24,579 bases of DNA from Hypsibius dujardini (GCA_001579985.1 LRSR01012121.1:1-24579); one strand, 5' to 3'. Positions 1 to 11,142 are shown, counted from the first letter of the stretch. Made by a program: numbers and translations. The notes: generated from the letters alone by a model not told the origin.

Positions 1-158
1 AAACAGACAAACAGACAGACAGACAAACAGACAGATAGACAGACAGACAGATAGACAAACAAACAGACAGCAGTCATAGACAGAAAGACAGCTGGACAGC
101 CAGCTAGAAAAACAGTCAGACAGACAGACATTAGACAAAAACACAGACAGACAGAGGC
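1..158. repeat. Degenerate (CAGA)n array in WDFY3 intron 10
   Basis: Runs of CAGA with scattered CAAA, TAGA and CTAG variants fill the sequence from the window edge to about 20 nt before the splice donor at 176. In the transcript it reads UCUG. It has no coding potential beyond low-complexity frames. Confidence 0.85.
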
Positions 159-176
159 AGAGAGTGAGGAACTCAC

Positions 177-3100
177 CACGCTGAAACCTCCGGCCGGCGG
201 AAAGACCCGCAGCCCGTTGCCGATACCGCCCAGCACAGTGGCAGACTCGGATGCACCCAAGCTACCCAGTGTTGCGAAGTTGGTGATGGTCTGCGGTGCG
301 ATACTGGGGAGAAAAAGCCCCCCGAAACCCTCGTAACTCAGGTCGAATTCCACAAACGCCGGCGGGGAGACGCTCTGGAAATCACGGAGAGTGATCATGG
401 AAACGAGAGTCTTGATTCGTGAGAGAGGCAGGTGGCAGCCGGATGCGTGGAACCGAAGTCGTAGTAGGGTCCTGCGAAATGCCAAGAATCAATCAATGCC
501 CAGCGCAAACCTTACCGACCTGGGGATTAATCAATCGTTCTCAACAGCGAAAACACTAAAACAATATTTACATAATAAATGTAGATGCAATTTACCGCAA
601 TTCTTTAGGGCGGAGGCTTTGAGCAGCCAGCCGTTCCAGGATGTACTGTATGGAGTTGCTGAGCGGGTGGCTTTCATCCGCCAGGGCGGCCTCGCAGACA
701 TTCAGCAGTTCATTCACCATACCGGCTTCGCACATCAACTGTTGGTTGCGCTCGTGGCGAACCAGCGATTTCAAAACGTCCGAAACGAATACCAGAAGAG
801 CCGGTGAATCCTGTAAAACAAGAAATTTGCCAGCGTCGACAAACAAACATATCAGCAAACACCACAAAAAAGTCAGCTCATAAAATAGGGGCGCACACAA
901 ACTTGCACCTAAACAGGCAGACATCAAACTTACATTTAGGAAATAGAATGAAAGACACGAAAAGACAGACAGAGAGACAGACACAATACCTGAGGTCCGG
1001 AAGGAGTTGAAGGTAACAAATCCAACGTCACCAATACCGCGCCTGCATGAACAATAGGAGCGTCGCTCAGAAGCGTCTCAAAGTTATCTGCCCATCCATG
1101 CCGGTATCCATCCAAAGCCATCAGATACAGACATCGCACTACTAAGCAAGCCGCGTATTCCGACCCATTCCCACTGACCACACTGTCAGGCCGGAAGAAG
1201 GCCGTGGCGAATGCCGAGGAATCAATCTCTTGACTGTCCATATCCGCCGGCCAGGTACGGAGGATTTTGAGGGAATCGAAACAGCCCAACAAGCGAAGTG
1301 CGTCAGTGAGGGCTGTCCAGCGGATCTCCGTTTGGAAATGCTTGGCGTTGGAGGGCTCATAACGCATGGCCGTTGTGAGGGTTTCGAAGATGCAGCTGAG
1401 GTAGGAGTAGACCGCTGAGTCGAATGTGAGGAACTTGCCTTCCAATGCGACGATAGCAGATACAAGTGAGACGAAAGCTCCTGAAAAATGAAGTAAGTAA
1501 CCGATTTTCGTAGCATTCTTTGATCATCGATCGAGCGCTAAAATTATTTAGGGATAAATCGACAAAATGAATGGCAAAACTAAACCGAAAAATCTAAACT
1601 GAAAATAACTAAAACTTTAGTAACTTAATTGCTTAATTTTAGTTTTATAAGTTACTATAAAAAGGGTGAACGACAATTTTTAGTAACTTGAATTTCTTGA
1701 TTTTAGTTTTACAAGTTTCTGGAAAAAACTTAACACTTTTAATCTAAAAAGCAACTAAAACAATTACTTTGAATAAAAGTCTTAGTAACTAACAAAGTCT
1801 AAACTAAAATATTGATCGACTAAGTAACCTAATTTTTAGTTAATGTAATAAAAATATAAATTAACATTTTTAGTTTAATTAATTTTTAATTTAATTAAAT
1901 ACAATTTATGTGTCCTAATTCAAACTTTAAATACATCCTTAGATGCACAAATTTTACGATTTCCAGAAGTAGTGCATCGTGATATTCAACGAGCGATCCC
2001 CGAGCTGTCAGCAAACCACTCACCAGATTTACGAAAGGCAATCCGACTCCGATGGGATTCCCTCAGCGCCGCACACAGACACCGCAGCAGATCCTGTTTA
2101 ATTTGCAGTCCGTTGAGGGTGTTGTTGAAACTGGTCAGCAAATGCTGCATATCGTCATCACACCCAACACTCGTCAGCAGGTGCTGCAGCACCGTCAGCA
2201 GCACCGCTCGGTCTGCCGCCGAGTCAACCGTATTCACCAGATGCAGAAGATGCTGCGACCCGCCGGCTTCGCGGAACAACGGGCAATTCTGATTATTTTG
2301 CTTCAACATGGAATGGAAGACGTCCAAGAGATCGGCCGGAAAATCGGCCATCGTCTCGGCGTTGAGGAACTTTTGTGTGAGCACCTCCATCAGGCCGACG
2401 TCGCGGTAGACATCTTGGAATGTGACGTCATGAAAGAGGATTCGTTTTAGGGAGAGGAGAGCGAGCTTAAAGAAGGAGGAATGTAGGGGAACGGCTCGAA
2501 GAGCGAGTGCGAGACTGGCAAGTTCTTTGCATGGCACGTGATTCAATTCGATCCTACGAAGAGAAAATGCGCAGATATAATATTTCAAAACGCAGTGAAA
2601 CCAAAAGGCAAAAGTCAGGCAGACGTGGAGGCAAATACTTATGCAAACCCATTGACACACAGGAAGAGAAGCACACATAAAAGCACACAGACAGAGACAT
2701 ACAAACAAACAAAAAAAAGGACGGATAGACAGAAACAGACAGAGAGAAAGACAGAAACAGCCACGAAATCTTACACAATATGACGGAGTAAATTAAAATA
2801 AATATTCTGAACGTCCTGGCTGAGAAGTGCCACCTTCTCCGTGATGAGGCTGAGCGTATTTATGATGGCATCCATGACAAAATAGTTGGCCTCGTCCCAG
2901 ACAAACAGTTCATTGGCCGCCAGCAGAATACATTTGGCTTGTTCCACGCTGGGCGTTTTGAGGAAAATGTCTTGAAGACATTGAAAGACATCGACGCAGC
3001 GTATTGAAAAGGGTGGCCCTTTTGGTTTGGGCACTTGGAATGAGACCAAACGAAAAGGGCTCTGGCTCAGCTGGACACGGAGTTCGCCCGGGCCGTGGAC

Positions 3101-5237
3101 GCTCAGTTCCTTGATGATGGCGACGAAATGTTCTATCGTCTGGTTATTGCCGTGACTCTCTTCGGACAGCCTATAAGTAAAAAGAATGAAATGCCCACAC
3201 GCTTTCGGGCCGCAGTCTGTTAGTCTGTTTGTCTGTCTATCCATCTGTCTGTATATATTTCAGTAGGTAGGATTGACTGCACGACTGGCTGTCGGTATGC
3301 CTGCTGGTCGGGATACTTACTAAATGTCAAACTGTGCGACCCAACGTCTAACTGCTTGTCTGCCTGACTGTGTGCCAATACGTCTGACTGTTTTTTTCGT
3401 TTAAAAGCTTTAAACCGGTCGCAAAAACAAACCTAAGTCCAAATTCAACGATAAAAGCGAACCCCTGAGCAGCACGAAAGTCATCCACCACTGTTTGGCT
3501 GTGATCAAACGCCTGTTGTAGAAAGACGGCAATGTATTGGAATATGCAAAAGATCTCCTCCACGCTGAGCTGATGGACATTCCGCAGATTGTCCACGCAG
3601 ATTTTCAAACAACCCTTGGCTGAAAAATACGGCAACAATATTTGGCGAGACATTCTCCAGAGGTAATGATCGCCTGATCGTGTTCATACTGCAGCAGTAC
3701 ATGTACTCGTACCATGGATGTAACCCAGTACGGGAGGGGTCAGAGAATGCCGTGCGAGCACGCACAGTGCTTCTTGGCAGCACGTGCGCCAAATAGCGTT
3801 GTGCGGAGGACAGGGACTGGTGGCGGCGATGAACAGAAGCGCGAGATCATCTTTCTTGGCCAGTTCTTCCGCACCAACTGCATTTCGTAAAAGATTGCAG
3901 AGAATCTGAAACAAAAAATATGTCAGATTTGCATATGCTGTCTGTTTGTCTGTCTGTCTGTCTTTTTATTTGCCTGTATGTCTGCTTGTCTGTATGTTTG
4001 CTTGTCTGTTTGTCTGTAGACCTGCCAAGCAGCTTGCCTGCCTGCCTGCCAAAACTTTTAACTGTCCGTAAGCAAATATCCCAACACGCCTGGCAAAAAC
4101 TGGGTTTATTGGTCTGTCTATAGCATTTCCTTCTACCTCATTTGAAATGGCAGCCAAATTTTGCCGGTTCGAGGCCAGTTCTCCTTCGGTCGGCGGCAAG
4201 TCAAAGAATAAGTAAAAGCTCTTGACGATGGTTGACGGCAGAGATGTCCCGCAAATCATATCCGCCAAGCGTCCGGAGCAGAGTGACAAGGTCTGCAGAC
4301 TGACCAGCAGTAGCCATCCGTGGGAAAAGTCATTGGGACTTAAGAAGTCAACGATCGCCAAACTGGCGCCTTCTGTAAAACAAAACACAATCACGGTCAT
4401 AACAGTAAAAATTACGTGCATAAAAAACTCGATCTCTCAAACCAGAAATTAAGTTAAAAATACAATTAGATAAATAATTTATGTTCTAAATTTGTTCAAT
4501 TATTAATCATACATTAAAATACATGCCAGAAATAAATATCGTTTAACGAATCAACTGATTTTAAAGAAATAAATTTCGGAAAAAAAAGATACAAAGGCAT
4601 AATTCAGTTCTCGATTTGATTTCGAAAACAAAATAAAAAAAACAGAACATAGTTACAGATGTAGTCGAACTACTTAACGAAAAGAATACTACATTTTTAA
4701 TTTATCAATCAATCAACTAGTAGTTCCCGTAGACAAATGAACCGCTAATTTCCAGTTCCATTAAAAAGTGCGCACATACCCGAACTTCTATCCCCAGCAC
4801 GCTTTTTGATTTCATGCACGAGAAGCTTCGCAACGGCCGTGCCGAAGAGCAACAGATCGGGAAACTGCGCTTGAATTTGCTCCACCGATGAATTTTTAAA
4901 CAGCTGTAAAAGGCACGCTCAATTCAATCAATCAAGCAGACACACGCACTGCGAACTCGCGCAGATGTCCTTCCTCCATTTCAAATGCACTTCTCACCTT
5001 GACGAAAATCGGAACCAACGAGTATAACCGATCATCCTGTGCGGCGTTCACATTATTTCCCGAGGGCGTGCGTGAGATGCTCTCAAAGACGCGTTTCAAG
5101 TGCTGCAAATGCAATGCATAGTCTTGGCTGTTAGCTGCGGGATTCTTCGTGCCAGCCGAGTTGACCGTGCTTCCCAAGCTGCTGCTCGCGTTCGCCGTCG
5201 ACCCTTGCTGCTGCACCAATTTTTTCAAAGCGTTCAT
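177..5237 (-). CDS. WDFY3: WDFY3/ALFY orthologue, N-terminal part (10 exons, 3' part off window)
   Basis: ALFY is a very large BEACH-WD40-FYVE scaffold that links ubiquitinated protein aggregates to the autophagy machinery. Exons read on the minus strand: 5237-4998, 4903-4780, 4372-4137, 3905-3713, 3619-3433, 3170-2775, 2553-2024, 1480-990, 810-596, 471-177. Each is bounded by AG/GT, and all junction phases fit, giving 969 continuous codons. Blocks recalled from vertebrate WDFY3 recur in order: YLFFDLP, AEELAKKDDLALLF, DDFRAAQGF, LNHVPCKEL, ALRESHRSR, TTAMRYEPSN, RHERNQQLMCEAG, and FVEFD followed by EGFGGLFLPS. The part seen is the helical-repeat N terminus, ending just before the expected ConA-like segment; BEACH, WD40 and FYVE regions would lie left of base 1. 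The start ATG at 5237 (MNALKKLVQQQ) is chosen because an in-frame stop lies 18 nt upstream. The last exon is roughly 60 residues shorter than the human counterpart, as I recall it. Confidence 0.93.
1481..2023 (-). other. AT-rich intron 7 of WDFY3 with degenerate internal repeat
   Basis: This is the longest intron of the visible WDFY3 part (543 nt). It contains no ORF. A unit of about 42 nt beginning TTTAGTAACTT and containing GATTTTAGTTTTA or AATTTTAGTTTTA occurs near 1616-1657 and again near 1678-1720. Looser AGTAACT variants continue to about 1850. It looks like decayed tandem duplication in AT-rich sequence. Confidence 0.6.
2686..2762. repeat. Degenerate (CAGA)n array in WDFY3 intron 6
   Basis: CAGA, GAGA and AAAC tetranucleotides abut the donor of intron 6 (GT at 2774-2773). 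The transcript strand reads UCUG-rich. Confidence 0.75.
3214..3395. repeat. Degenerate (TCTG)n array in WDFY3 intron 5
   Basis: Loose TCTG and GACTG units occupy most of this 262-nt intron. The orientation is opposite to the arrays in introns 6, 8 and 10, so the transcript reads CAGA. Confidence 0.65.
3938..4052. repeat. (TCTG)n array in WDFY3 intron 3
   Basis: Tandem TGTC units followed by TGCC units (CTTGCCTGCCTGCCTGCC near 4032-4050) fill the middle of the 231-nt intron between exons 3 and 4. The transcript reads CAGA/GGCA. Long plus-strand low-complexity frames (repeated CLSV) here are artefacts of the array. Confidence 0.8.
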
Positions 5238-6620
5238 CCTGCCAGCTATCAAATCTCATTCGGTGGAAATGAAATTCGGTGAGCGGAGTAAAAGATGTAG
5301 CAGTTTAAAACATAGGCATTTTTCGAGCTAAACCGTCAATCAATCGATCGATCAACCGAGGGCTTAAGTACAGCAGTCGCTTCTCCGAAAATTGCTCATT
5401 AAAATTCCATGGCCTTGTCGATGGTGATGATGATGCGCCATCGTTAGCGCTTTCGTTATGAAATACGTCAGTTTAACAAACGTTCACAGTCGTGAGTCAT
5501 TGGAGAAAGGTAATTCAGTCACTTCGGACAGAGTTCAGACAGCTTAAAAAATATTTAAGTGTAAACGAAATGGAATTCCATTTTGGTGGAAGTGAAATTG
5601 GTTAGATTTGATTTCCCAGAAGGAACTGAAATTTAAACAAATCCCACACTTCCACTTTCGGAATGGAAACTCCATCTCATAACAACTGGTCCTTTCATGG
5701 AATGGAGAATGGATTACGGTTCCACGTTACCATTCCAAAGCCTTTTGGGCTTCCAAGACGGTTTTGGAATATCATTTTAATCAGTTCCAGCTGCCAAGGA
5801 TTCCAGTTACTATTACGATTAGGAAATGGAATTCCAGTGATGCGGCCGGTTCCGTCGAAGCGGACCGGAGCGGCAATGTTGTTCCTGGATTTGACACCAA
5901 AAAGGCTTCCGCCCTCCTCTTGTCTATCGTCGACTCACTCTGTTGGGCAGTGTTTTTATGGGATTACAGATTAAGTTTCACATGTGTCGGATGAATTCGA
6001 TCGGTATGGTTTTGTGTTGACGTAAACGCTTGTCGCTTGCCTGTGATTTTTCATTGGACAAATTTAATAAAACGGCGTTTTGTTCATATTCACACTTGAG
6101 AACCGAACTCATTGAAGTCAATGGAAGTTTCGTGCACGCGTTGGGGATTCAAGTTACTCGATGCGCCTTTTTCTCGCCCCAAGCCGTATTCGAGGGAGAG
6201 AGAGAGAGAGGGATGAGATTGTAGCACACAAATCGATCGATCCTGTGGTGTGAAAGCGCGACCTCTTCCCCGTTTTGCCGGTAACATCCGGGAAGGACAT
6301 TCAGGCAGAAAGCCAAGTGCCATTACTGCAGTCGACTATGGCGTGCGTCCTCTTTTAGCCTCTCACTCTTGAAAGTTGACACGGAACTTTACGCATGTTA
6401 AGCCGTCAAGACGGCTAATTTCCACTACGATTCCCAGGAGATCCAGATTGAACGTTTGCCCTGCGTTTAATATGCGTGTGCGTCTGCCCTGACGTTGGGC
6501 CTTGGGTGGCACGGCCGCAGACTTAATTAACTTTAAGTTTGAGTTTCATGCGTAACGACGGTTAGTGAGCGAAACAGTAACGATAACTACAAGCAGAGAC
6601 GCAATTGCGAGACAATCAAA
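5238..6620. other. Intergenic region upstream of WDFY3; no gene recognised
   Basis: This region holds the presumed WDFY3 5' leader and promoter, which I cannot delimit. It also holds a degenerate GGAAT-type repeat (5565-5850) and a short GA run near 6196-6212. The ORFs present are short, lack splice context and match nothing I recognise. Confidence 0.6.
5565..5850. repeat. Degenerate GGAAT/ATTCC-rich repeat
   Basis: The strings GGAATTCCA, GGAATGGA, CATTCCAA, TTCCAAG and ATTCCAG recur every 15-30 bases on either strand. This suggests a decayed short tandem repeat rather than coding sequence. Confidence 0.5.
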
Positions 6621-6623
6621 TAT

Positions 6624-6624
6624 T

Positions 6625-6656
<32 letters not shown>

Positions 6657-6796
6657 GAGACAGAGAGACAGACAGACAGACAAACCAACAAGCAGACAGA
6701 CAGGCAGGTAGGCAGGTAGGGAGACAGACAAACAGACAAACAGGTAGACAGACAGGCAGACACACACAGACACACAGGCAGGCAGGCAGGCGGAAA
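6624..6796. repeat. Long (CAGA)n array with GGCA variants
   Basis: This is an intergenic array of about 170 nt. It grades from CAGA to AGGCAGGT, CACACAGA and GGCAGGCA. It is the same degenerate tetranucleotide family that fills the introns of the neighbouring minus-strand genes. Serine/cysteine-rich or glutamine-rich frames through it are not genes. Confidence 0.9.
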
Positions 6797-7088
6797 CAGA
6801 CATCACAAAGATTCTTGATCTTCATTACGAACCCTGAACATGGCACTCGAGCAGTAACAGGACTTCTATCGTTCCTCAGTGGATGCGCTTTCGTCAGATT
6901 AACACTTCCATCAATCGTTTAATACAGCTCGTACAGCAAATTTGCTCACAACGCTTTGGCAAAAGGCAACTTTTTTTACAGTAGTTAGCTTTCTAATTAT
7001 TGATATGTGGTATCTAGTACAGTAACAGATTCATTTTACTTCTACCATGCAGATGGCGCTGACTGTCGGCATTCATTACATATTTCAG

Positions 7089-7178
7089 TTCGAGGTCTAT
7101 ATGTACGAACCAATGGGAATCACGATCAAAAGTCGACATTACTGCAGCGGGGTCTTGGTCCATCCCGAGTCGGTAGAG
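7089..7178 (+). pseudogene. Isolated trypsin-like (S1) exon, N-terminal barrel fragment
   Basis: A 30-codon open segment lies between an acceptor-like CAG (7086-7088) and a donor-like GTAAAT (7179). It encodes FEVYMYEP followed by HYCSGVLVHPES. This resembles the start of a trypsin-fold protease, where a hydrophobic strand leads to C-S/G-G-x-L-x-x-P-x-x-V before the TAAHC catalytic-histidine motif. I found no TAAHC exon, Asp or GDSGGP segment downstream before 7959, so it is probably a relic or a gene part whose other exons I cannot see. The family call rests on one short motif. An in-frame ATG at 7047 could also extend it upstream without splicing. Confidence 0.4.
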
Positions 7179-7184
7179 GTAAAT

Positions 7185-7958
7185 ACAGGATGTACGAAGG
7201 ATTTATATTTTTTCACTTTGTTTTTGAAAAATAAAGAAGTGCACTGTTTTGGCTGTGAGAAAAAATGTAGCAGCTGCAATTTTTCCCTGTCTCCAAAAAA
7301 CAGTTAAATTCTTGCATCTGTTTTCCCCAAGGTATGACATTCGATGAAACTGATTCTAAAATCAGAACCGAACCAAGGGTAATGATCCGACTCGCAATGA
7401 AAACTGAGAACTAATTCCGTTATGTAAGATCTGCGGGCAGCATGCGGCTATCACTTCCTGCTAGTTTGTAAATTCAGGCCTGCGAGGTTTGTAATTAACA
7501 TTAAATACTAATAACACTGTTCACTGTAATCGTAAGCTTAATGCAGTTTATCTGGTGCTGTTTTTTTACATCTTTTGCACAACGTACGTACCCAAGACTA
7601 GGACCCTGGATGGCGCTACCAGTAAGTAAGCTTGACCGTAAAAGTGAGGAAAAAAACAATATTGCTTCTATGTACTAGGATAGAAACTTGTTTTGAATGC
7701 GTGCAGAATTCCGCTAAATTTAAGGTTCGCTCAACACAAATTATTGCTGTTTTATTGTACTGTGACAAGACGGAACAGAGGTTGTAAACGACTAGAACCT
7801 GCGAAGCCAGGGCTTAAATAAACACTGCAAAAAATATATTAGCATCACCTTGAGTGTGCATGTAGCAGACTATATTAGTACAAAAGCCGTCCTCTACCAG
7901 CCATTTTTCCTTTGATGCTTTAGCCTTTCCTTTTGGTGTTGCAACGCATTCTTCAATC
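7185..7958. other. Upstream region of cysteine-rich gene 1; no gene seen
   Basis: About 770 nt of AT-rich DNA precede the first cysteine-rich gene. TTAAATAAA at 7813-7821 and TATATTAG tracts could be core-promoter material, but I cannot fix a transcription start. No coding segment is supported here. Confidence 0.45.
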
Positions 7959-9276
7959 ATGTCTGGATACAGTTTTGTTGCCGTTCTTGGATGCATCCTT
8001 GGGCTGTGCCTCACGGCGACCAATGCCACCGTCTGTGACGGAGGTCTGGAAACTGGCTGCGGCTGCTGGAAGGGTTGGTGCTACGCCTATATGACCATTC
8101 CCGCGAAAAATGACGCTCCCTGGTAAGCAAGCCCTAATAATCTTCTGAAATTCCCGAAAGCAATATTGAATATGATGTATTCAGATAAAGGGTCAAATAG
8201 GTTAACGTCCTTGTACTATTTTTTTAGAGTTTGTAAGTGATTTTATCATAATGTTTTTAATGATTTCATAAATGTTTGCTTTTCATTTTAGGTTTTAGTA
8301 TATAAATAAATGGGCTACAGTACATGCATGATTTTGTTTACAAGTTTTAATTTTCCGCAATGCTTAGATTTCATACTTGATGTTTTAAAGAATAGGCACA
8401 GTACACGTTTCATTAATGATTTCAGTTATCGGCGCAGGCTTGCGATCTCTAGTTTTTTTGTTTCCGCAAAATAACCTTGCTTTATTCCTAACCTCATCAC
8501 AACTTTAGTTGATCAAACCTTGAAATTATTTTTTCGAAGAAGTAAACAGCCCAAATTATTTGCTAATTTTGTCACACAACGTCAGTTTTATATCTCAAAC
8601 TTATTTAGAGCTTTAGGTAAGTTTTAAAAAATTGACGGTGATAAAAAGTAACTGCGCAAAGTTGAAACGTATTTTATTATTGAGCTATAACTTTTTCATT
8701 TTTTTAGCAAACACTTAAATAATGTATATATATATCTGTATATAATCATATTATACACATTAGGCTACAATTTTTCCCCCTTTCTAGCAACACTTAAATA
8801 ATATATGTAAATGTACATACTGAAACTAAATACGCAATGAACTAATGGACCAATATTTTCTCAACAGGTGCTATACCCAACGCCTGGGCGTGTCCGAGCC
8901 GCACGCTGACTGGGCCAGTTGCACCTTCAAGGACCACACCCAATGCAGTCAGCTGATGACTTGCGGCGACAGCAAACGCTACCGTGGAAACGACATCCTC
9001 ATCCCCAACGACGAGAACGTCTGCGACGGGAGCGCCGCTCGCGGTTGCGGCTGCTACAAGGGTTGGTGCTACAAGAACATTGAGCTGCCCGCCAAGGAGA
9101 ACGACCTGTGGTGCTACACGCAGAAACTGGGAACGGCCGAGAACAAGGGCAACTGGGCCGGCTGCACATTCAACGATCATTCGCAGTGTAATCGCCAGAT
9201 GACCTGTGGCGAGTCGCGCCGTTTCCGCGGGGAGGACACCGCAGGGAAACGGCTTGCCGATTCCCTTGGCAAATAA
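7959..9276 (+). CDS. Secreted protein with two eight-cysteine modules (paralogue 1, two exons)
   Basis: The exons are 7959-8122 and 8868-9276, joined in phase 2 (TG/G, Trp55) across a 745-nt intron with clean GTAAGC and CAACAG sites. The product is 190 aa. A signal peptide is evident (MSGYSFVAVLGCILGLCLTA, cleavage likely after TNA at 23). Two modules follow, at Cys26-Cys87 and Cys107-Cys168. Each has spacing C-x7-C-x-C-x4-C-x14-C-x16-C-x7-C-x5-C and shared signatures GCGC, KGWCY, PAK, WCYTQ, DH-Q and MTCGxS. Eight cysteines per module fit four disulfides. The tail contains a dibasic KR (182-183). I do not recognise the family: WCYT recalls kringles, but the rest of the cysteine pattern does not fit. 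It is probably extracellular, function unknown. It is paralogous to the gene at 12185. Confidence 0.88.
8123..8867 (+). other. Single intron of cysteine-rich gene 1
   Basis: This AT-rich 745-nt intron interrupts module 1 at the WCYTQ motif. A segment with AGCAAACACTTAAATAATGTATA near 8706-8728 is echoed by AGCAACACTTAAATAATATATG near 8787-8808, a local direct duplication. There is no ORF of note. Confidence 0.8.
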
Positions 9277-9642
9277 CAACTCAATTGCGTAGATTATGCG
9301 TCTATTGCGACGTACCGTTCGGTTGTGTAGTCTATTTGCGACTGTTTAATAGTTTCAGGACTGATTTGAATGTCTGTAAGGTTGCGTGTATGGGTGAATA
9401 ATGAAGAGTTCGAGAACGATGTATTTTCGGCAAAAAATCGCACCGTTTGGGGATGGGGGGGGGTGAGGGGGTTGGCCGGTGAGCCTCGCAAGGTCCGTCT
9501 ACTGCAGTTGTTTGCCATTTCATAAAAAAAATTTCTCAAGCAGGCAAAAGAAATTCGGACGTTGTTTTGTAAGGCGAGAACTATTGAACATCGACCCTAG
9601 AAGCTAACTTCCGGCTTAAGCTTCCAATTTATTATGCTACAT

Positions 9643-10082
9643 CTATTTTACCCCTCCCTTGTAGTGCGTGGGGCCCAATAGCGCTTCGGCTATTTTACCC
9701 CTCCCTAGGACCCGATAGAAGTCTGGTTATTTTATCCCTCCCTGTATACATCATCAGAAATCCAAATCGCGCCCCTGCTATTTGACTTTTCCCATGTTGT
9801 CCGTTCGTTGTCTATCCGTCCGTCCATCCATCCGTTGCTTGTTGTTCATCTGTCCGCTGTCCATCTCGGCATCCACTGTCCGTTGCCCGTTGTCCGTCTG
9901 TCGATCGTCCGTCCGTTGTTGGACAGACGCTCGAACAACGGGCGACGGACGGTCGGAAAAATTATGGACGGAGTACGAACTAAAAATAACAGGGGTGCTA
10001 TTGGGCCTCTGTCGATGTATTTAGGGAGGGGTAAAATAACCGGGGTTCTATTGGTTCAGAAAAGGGGGGGTTAAAATAGCCC
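9643..10082. mobile_element. Fold-back element with CCGT-repeat core
   Basis: The left side carries three spaced units containing TATTTTACCCCTCCCT or a close variant (9643-9660, 9691-9707, 9727-9743). The right side carries the reverse complement (AGGGAGGGGTAAAATAAC at 10023-10040 and a decayed copy at 10065-10080), together with CTATTGGGCC matching GGGCCCAATAG on the left. Between them is a degenerate CCGT array (about 9798-9955). Multi-unit inverted arms around a tandem core resemble foldback-type DNA elements. No transposase is present. Confidence 0.55.
9798..9955. repeat. Degenerate (CCGT)n array inside fold-back element
   Basis: GTCCGT, CATCCGT and GTTGTCCGT units run in one direction. 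They turn into the inverse (ACGGGCGACGGACGG) at the right end, so CCGTTGCCCGTTGTCCGT near 9880 can pair with the sequence near 9935-9952. Confidence 0.65.
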
Positions 10083-10432
10083 CTTCGATATTATACGCAC
10101 ACAGGTAGCACCTGCCCCTCAATTATTGCTGGACAACGTGTATGATAGTACTAGCATCGCTTGCCGGAATAACATTCGGGTAATATAATGCCTCATTCTT
10201 GCAATTTTGCTGTACCGCATTGTGCTTCCGTGTACTATATACTGCGGAACCTTCGCATCAAACAAACTATTGGTCGCAATCCTAGAACACAGTTACTGTA
10301 CTTCAAACTATTTTATAGTTATTTGATTTCAAATACCTTTTGAAAAAACCCAAAATAATTGTGAATCAGAAACATTTTGGCTGCCAAAATTAGCACTTGG
10401 TTGCCAGTTATTATTCAAAGGGACACAAAGCA

Positions 10433-10691
10433 ATGTTGTTTTCGAGGTTATTCTGCCTTCTACTTTGGATAGTGCCAGAAGTTTGTGGACAATCAACTAC
10501 ATCTCCTACAAAATTCTATATGTATTTATGGGTGAATCGAAGTTTGTGAATTCCTGCCATGACTGTTTGCTGGCTAAGAAGGGGGTGTTGTCACGGTCGT
10601 TGGCGCCAAGAACTGGTTCATCACGGCTGATTTTTTTATCGGTTCCGATCGCGGCGGTGACTATACAGTCTTGGCGACATCATGCTACCGA
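10433..10691 (+). pseudogene. Signal peptide followed by degraded trypsin-like fragment
   Basis: ATG 10433 opens MLFSRLFCLLLWIVPEVCG, a good signal peptide, and continues as QSTTSPTKF before a stop near 10547. After frame changes, 10578-10691 encodes GGVVTVVGAKNWFITADFF then GGDYTVLA and a stop. The second piece resembles the GG-V-x-x-x-NWVLTAAHCF strand of S1 proteases, but the His-Cys position reads Phe-Phe here. What I see is a plausible secreted protease or protease homologue broken by stops. Family assignment is by eye only, and it could instead be a spliced gene with unrecognised short introns. Confidence 0.35.
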
Positions 10692-10968
10692 TAATTAATG
10701 GTGGATTGTTAAGTTGATGGAGGAATGCCGACGACGGCCCAGGGTTCAGTGCACATTCCTTCAAGGTCGGACCTTATAGTCAAAATTGGTTTCTAGCAAT
10801 TTTGTCATCGTGTTTGTGATTGCTGAAGCCAAGTCAGTCTGGAACGAATAAAATATATTTCTGTCATTATTTATATATTTCTAAGATTAATGAGGCGTCG
10901 CGCAAGGAATCGATGTCTTCTAAGAAGAAATACGAATTAACATTACTGCCACTTTTTCATATAAACAT

Positions 10969-11142
10969 TTCATTTCATTTGAACTGTGTCGCGAGTTCGA
11001 AGACATCAACCAAATGATCCCGGGATTGGTTGATCTTATCCCTCCCCTACTGGCTCCACAAGCAAACCAAGACGATAAATTAAAAACAAGGCTTTCGCTT
11101 GAGTTCATTTTTATTGCCTCAAATCTTCCTCGTATACAGAAG
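10969..11142 (+). other. Possible orphan exon of unknown protein
   Basis: An open frame reads FELCREFEDINQMIPG, then LVDLIPPLLAPQ, then DDKLKTRLSLEFIF and NLPRIQK, ending at a donor-like AAG/GTACTA (11143). Its composition is protein-like (amphipathic, few low-complexity runs). I recognise no family and see no convincing acceptor or partner exon. Confidence 0.2.

Noticed and set aside
391-807. 138-codon plus-strand frame
   Set aside because: It is antisense to WDFY3 exons 9 and 10, whose protein similarity and splice phases are clear.
1972-2450. Plus-strand frames of 106 and 132 codons
   Set aside because: They are shadows of WDFY3 exon 7 on the opposite strand.
1-4052. CRISPR-like reading of the CAGA arrays
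   Set aside because: Units are four bases with no spacers; this is a eukaryotic microsatellite.
6587-6922. Several 60-105-codon frames rich in Cys/Leu/Ser or Gln/Thr/Arg over the CAGA array
   Set aside because: All are translations of a tetranucleotide repeat, open in several frames on both strands; no splice or start context.
7959-9276. Kringle domain reading of the WCYT motif
   Set aside because: The GCGC and MTCG cysteines and module length of about 60 residues do not match the kringle six-cysteine pattern.
8842-9279. 145-codon minus-strand frame (and the similar one at 12212-12658)
   Set aside because: They mirror the G/C-ending codons of the cysteine-rich genes; the sense frames have signal peptides and conserved cysteines.
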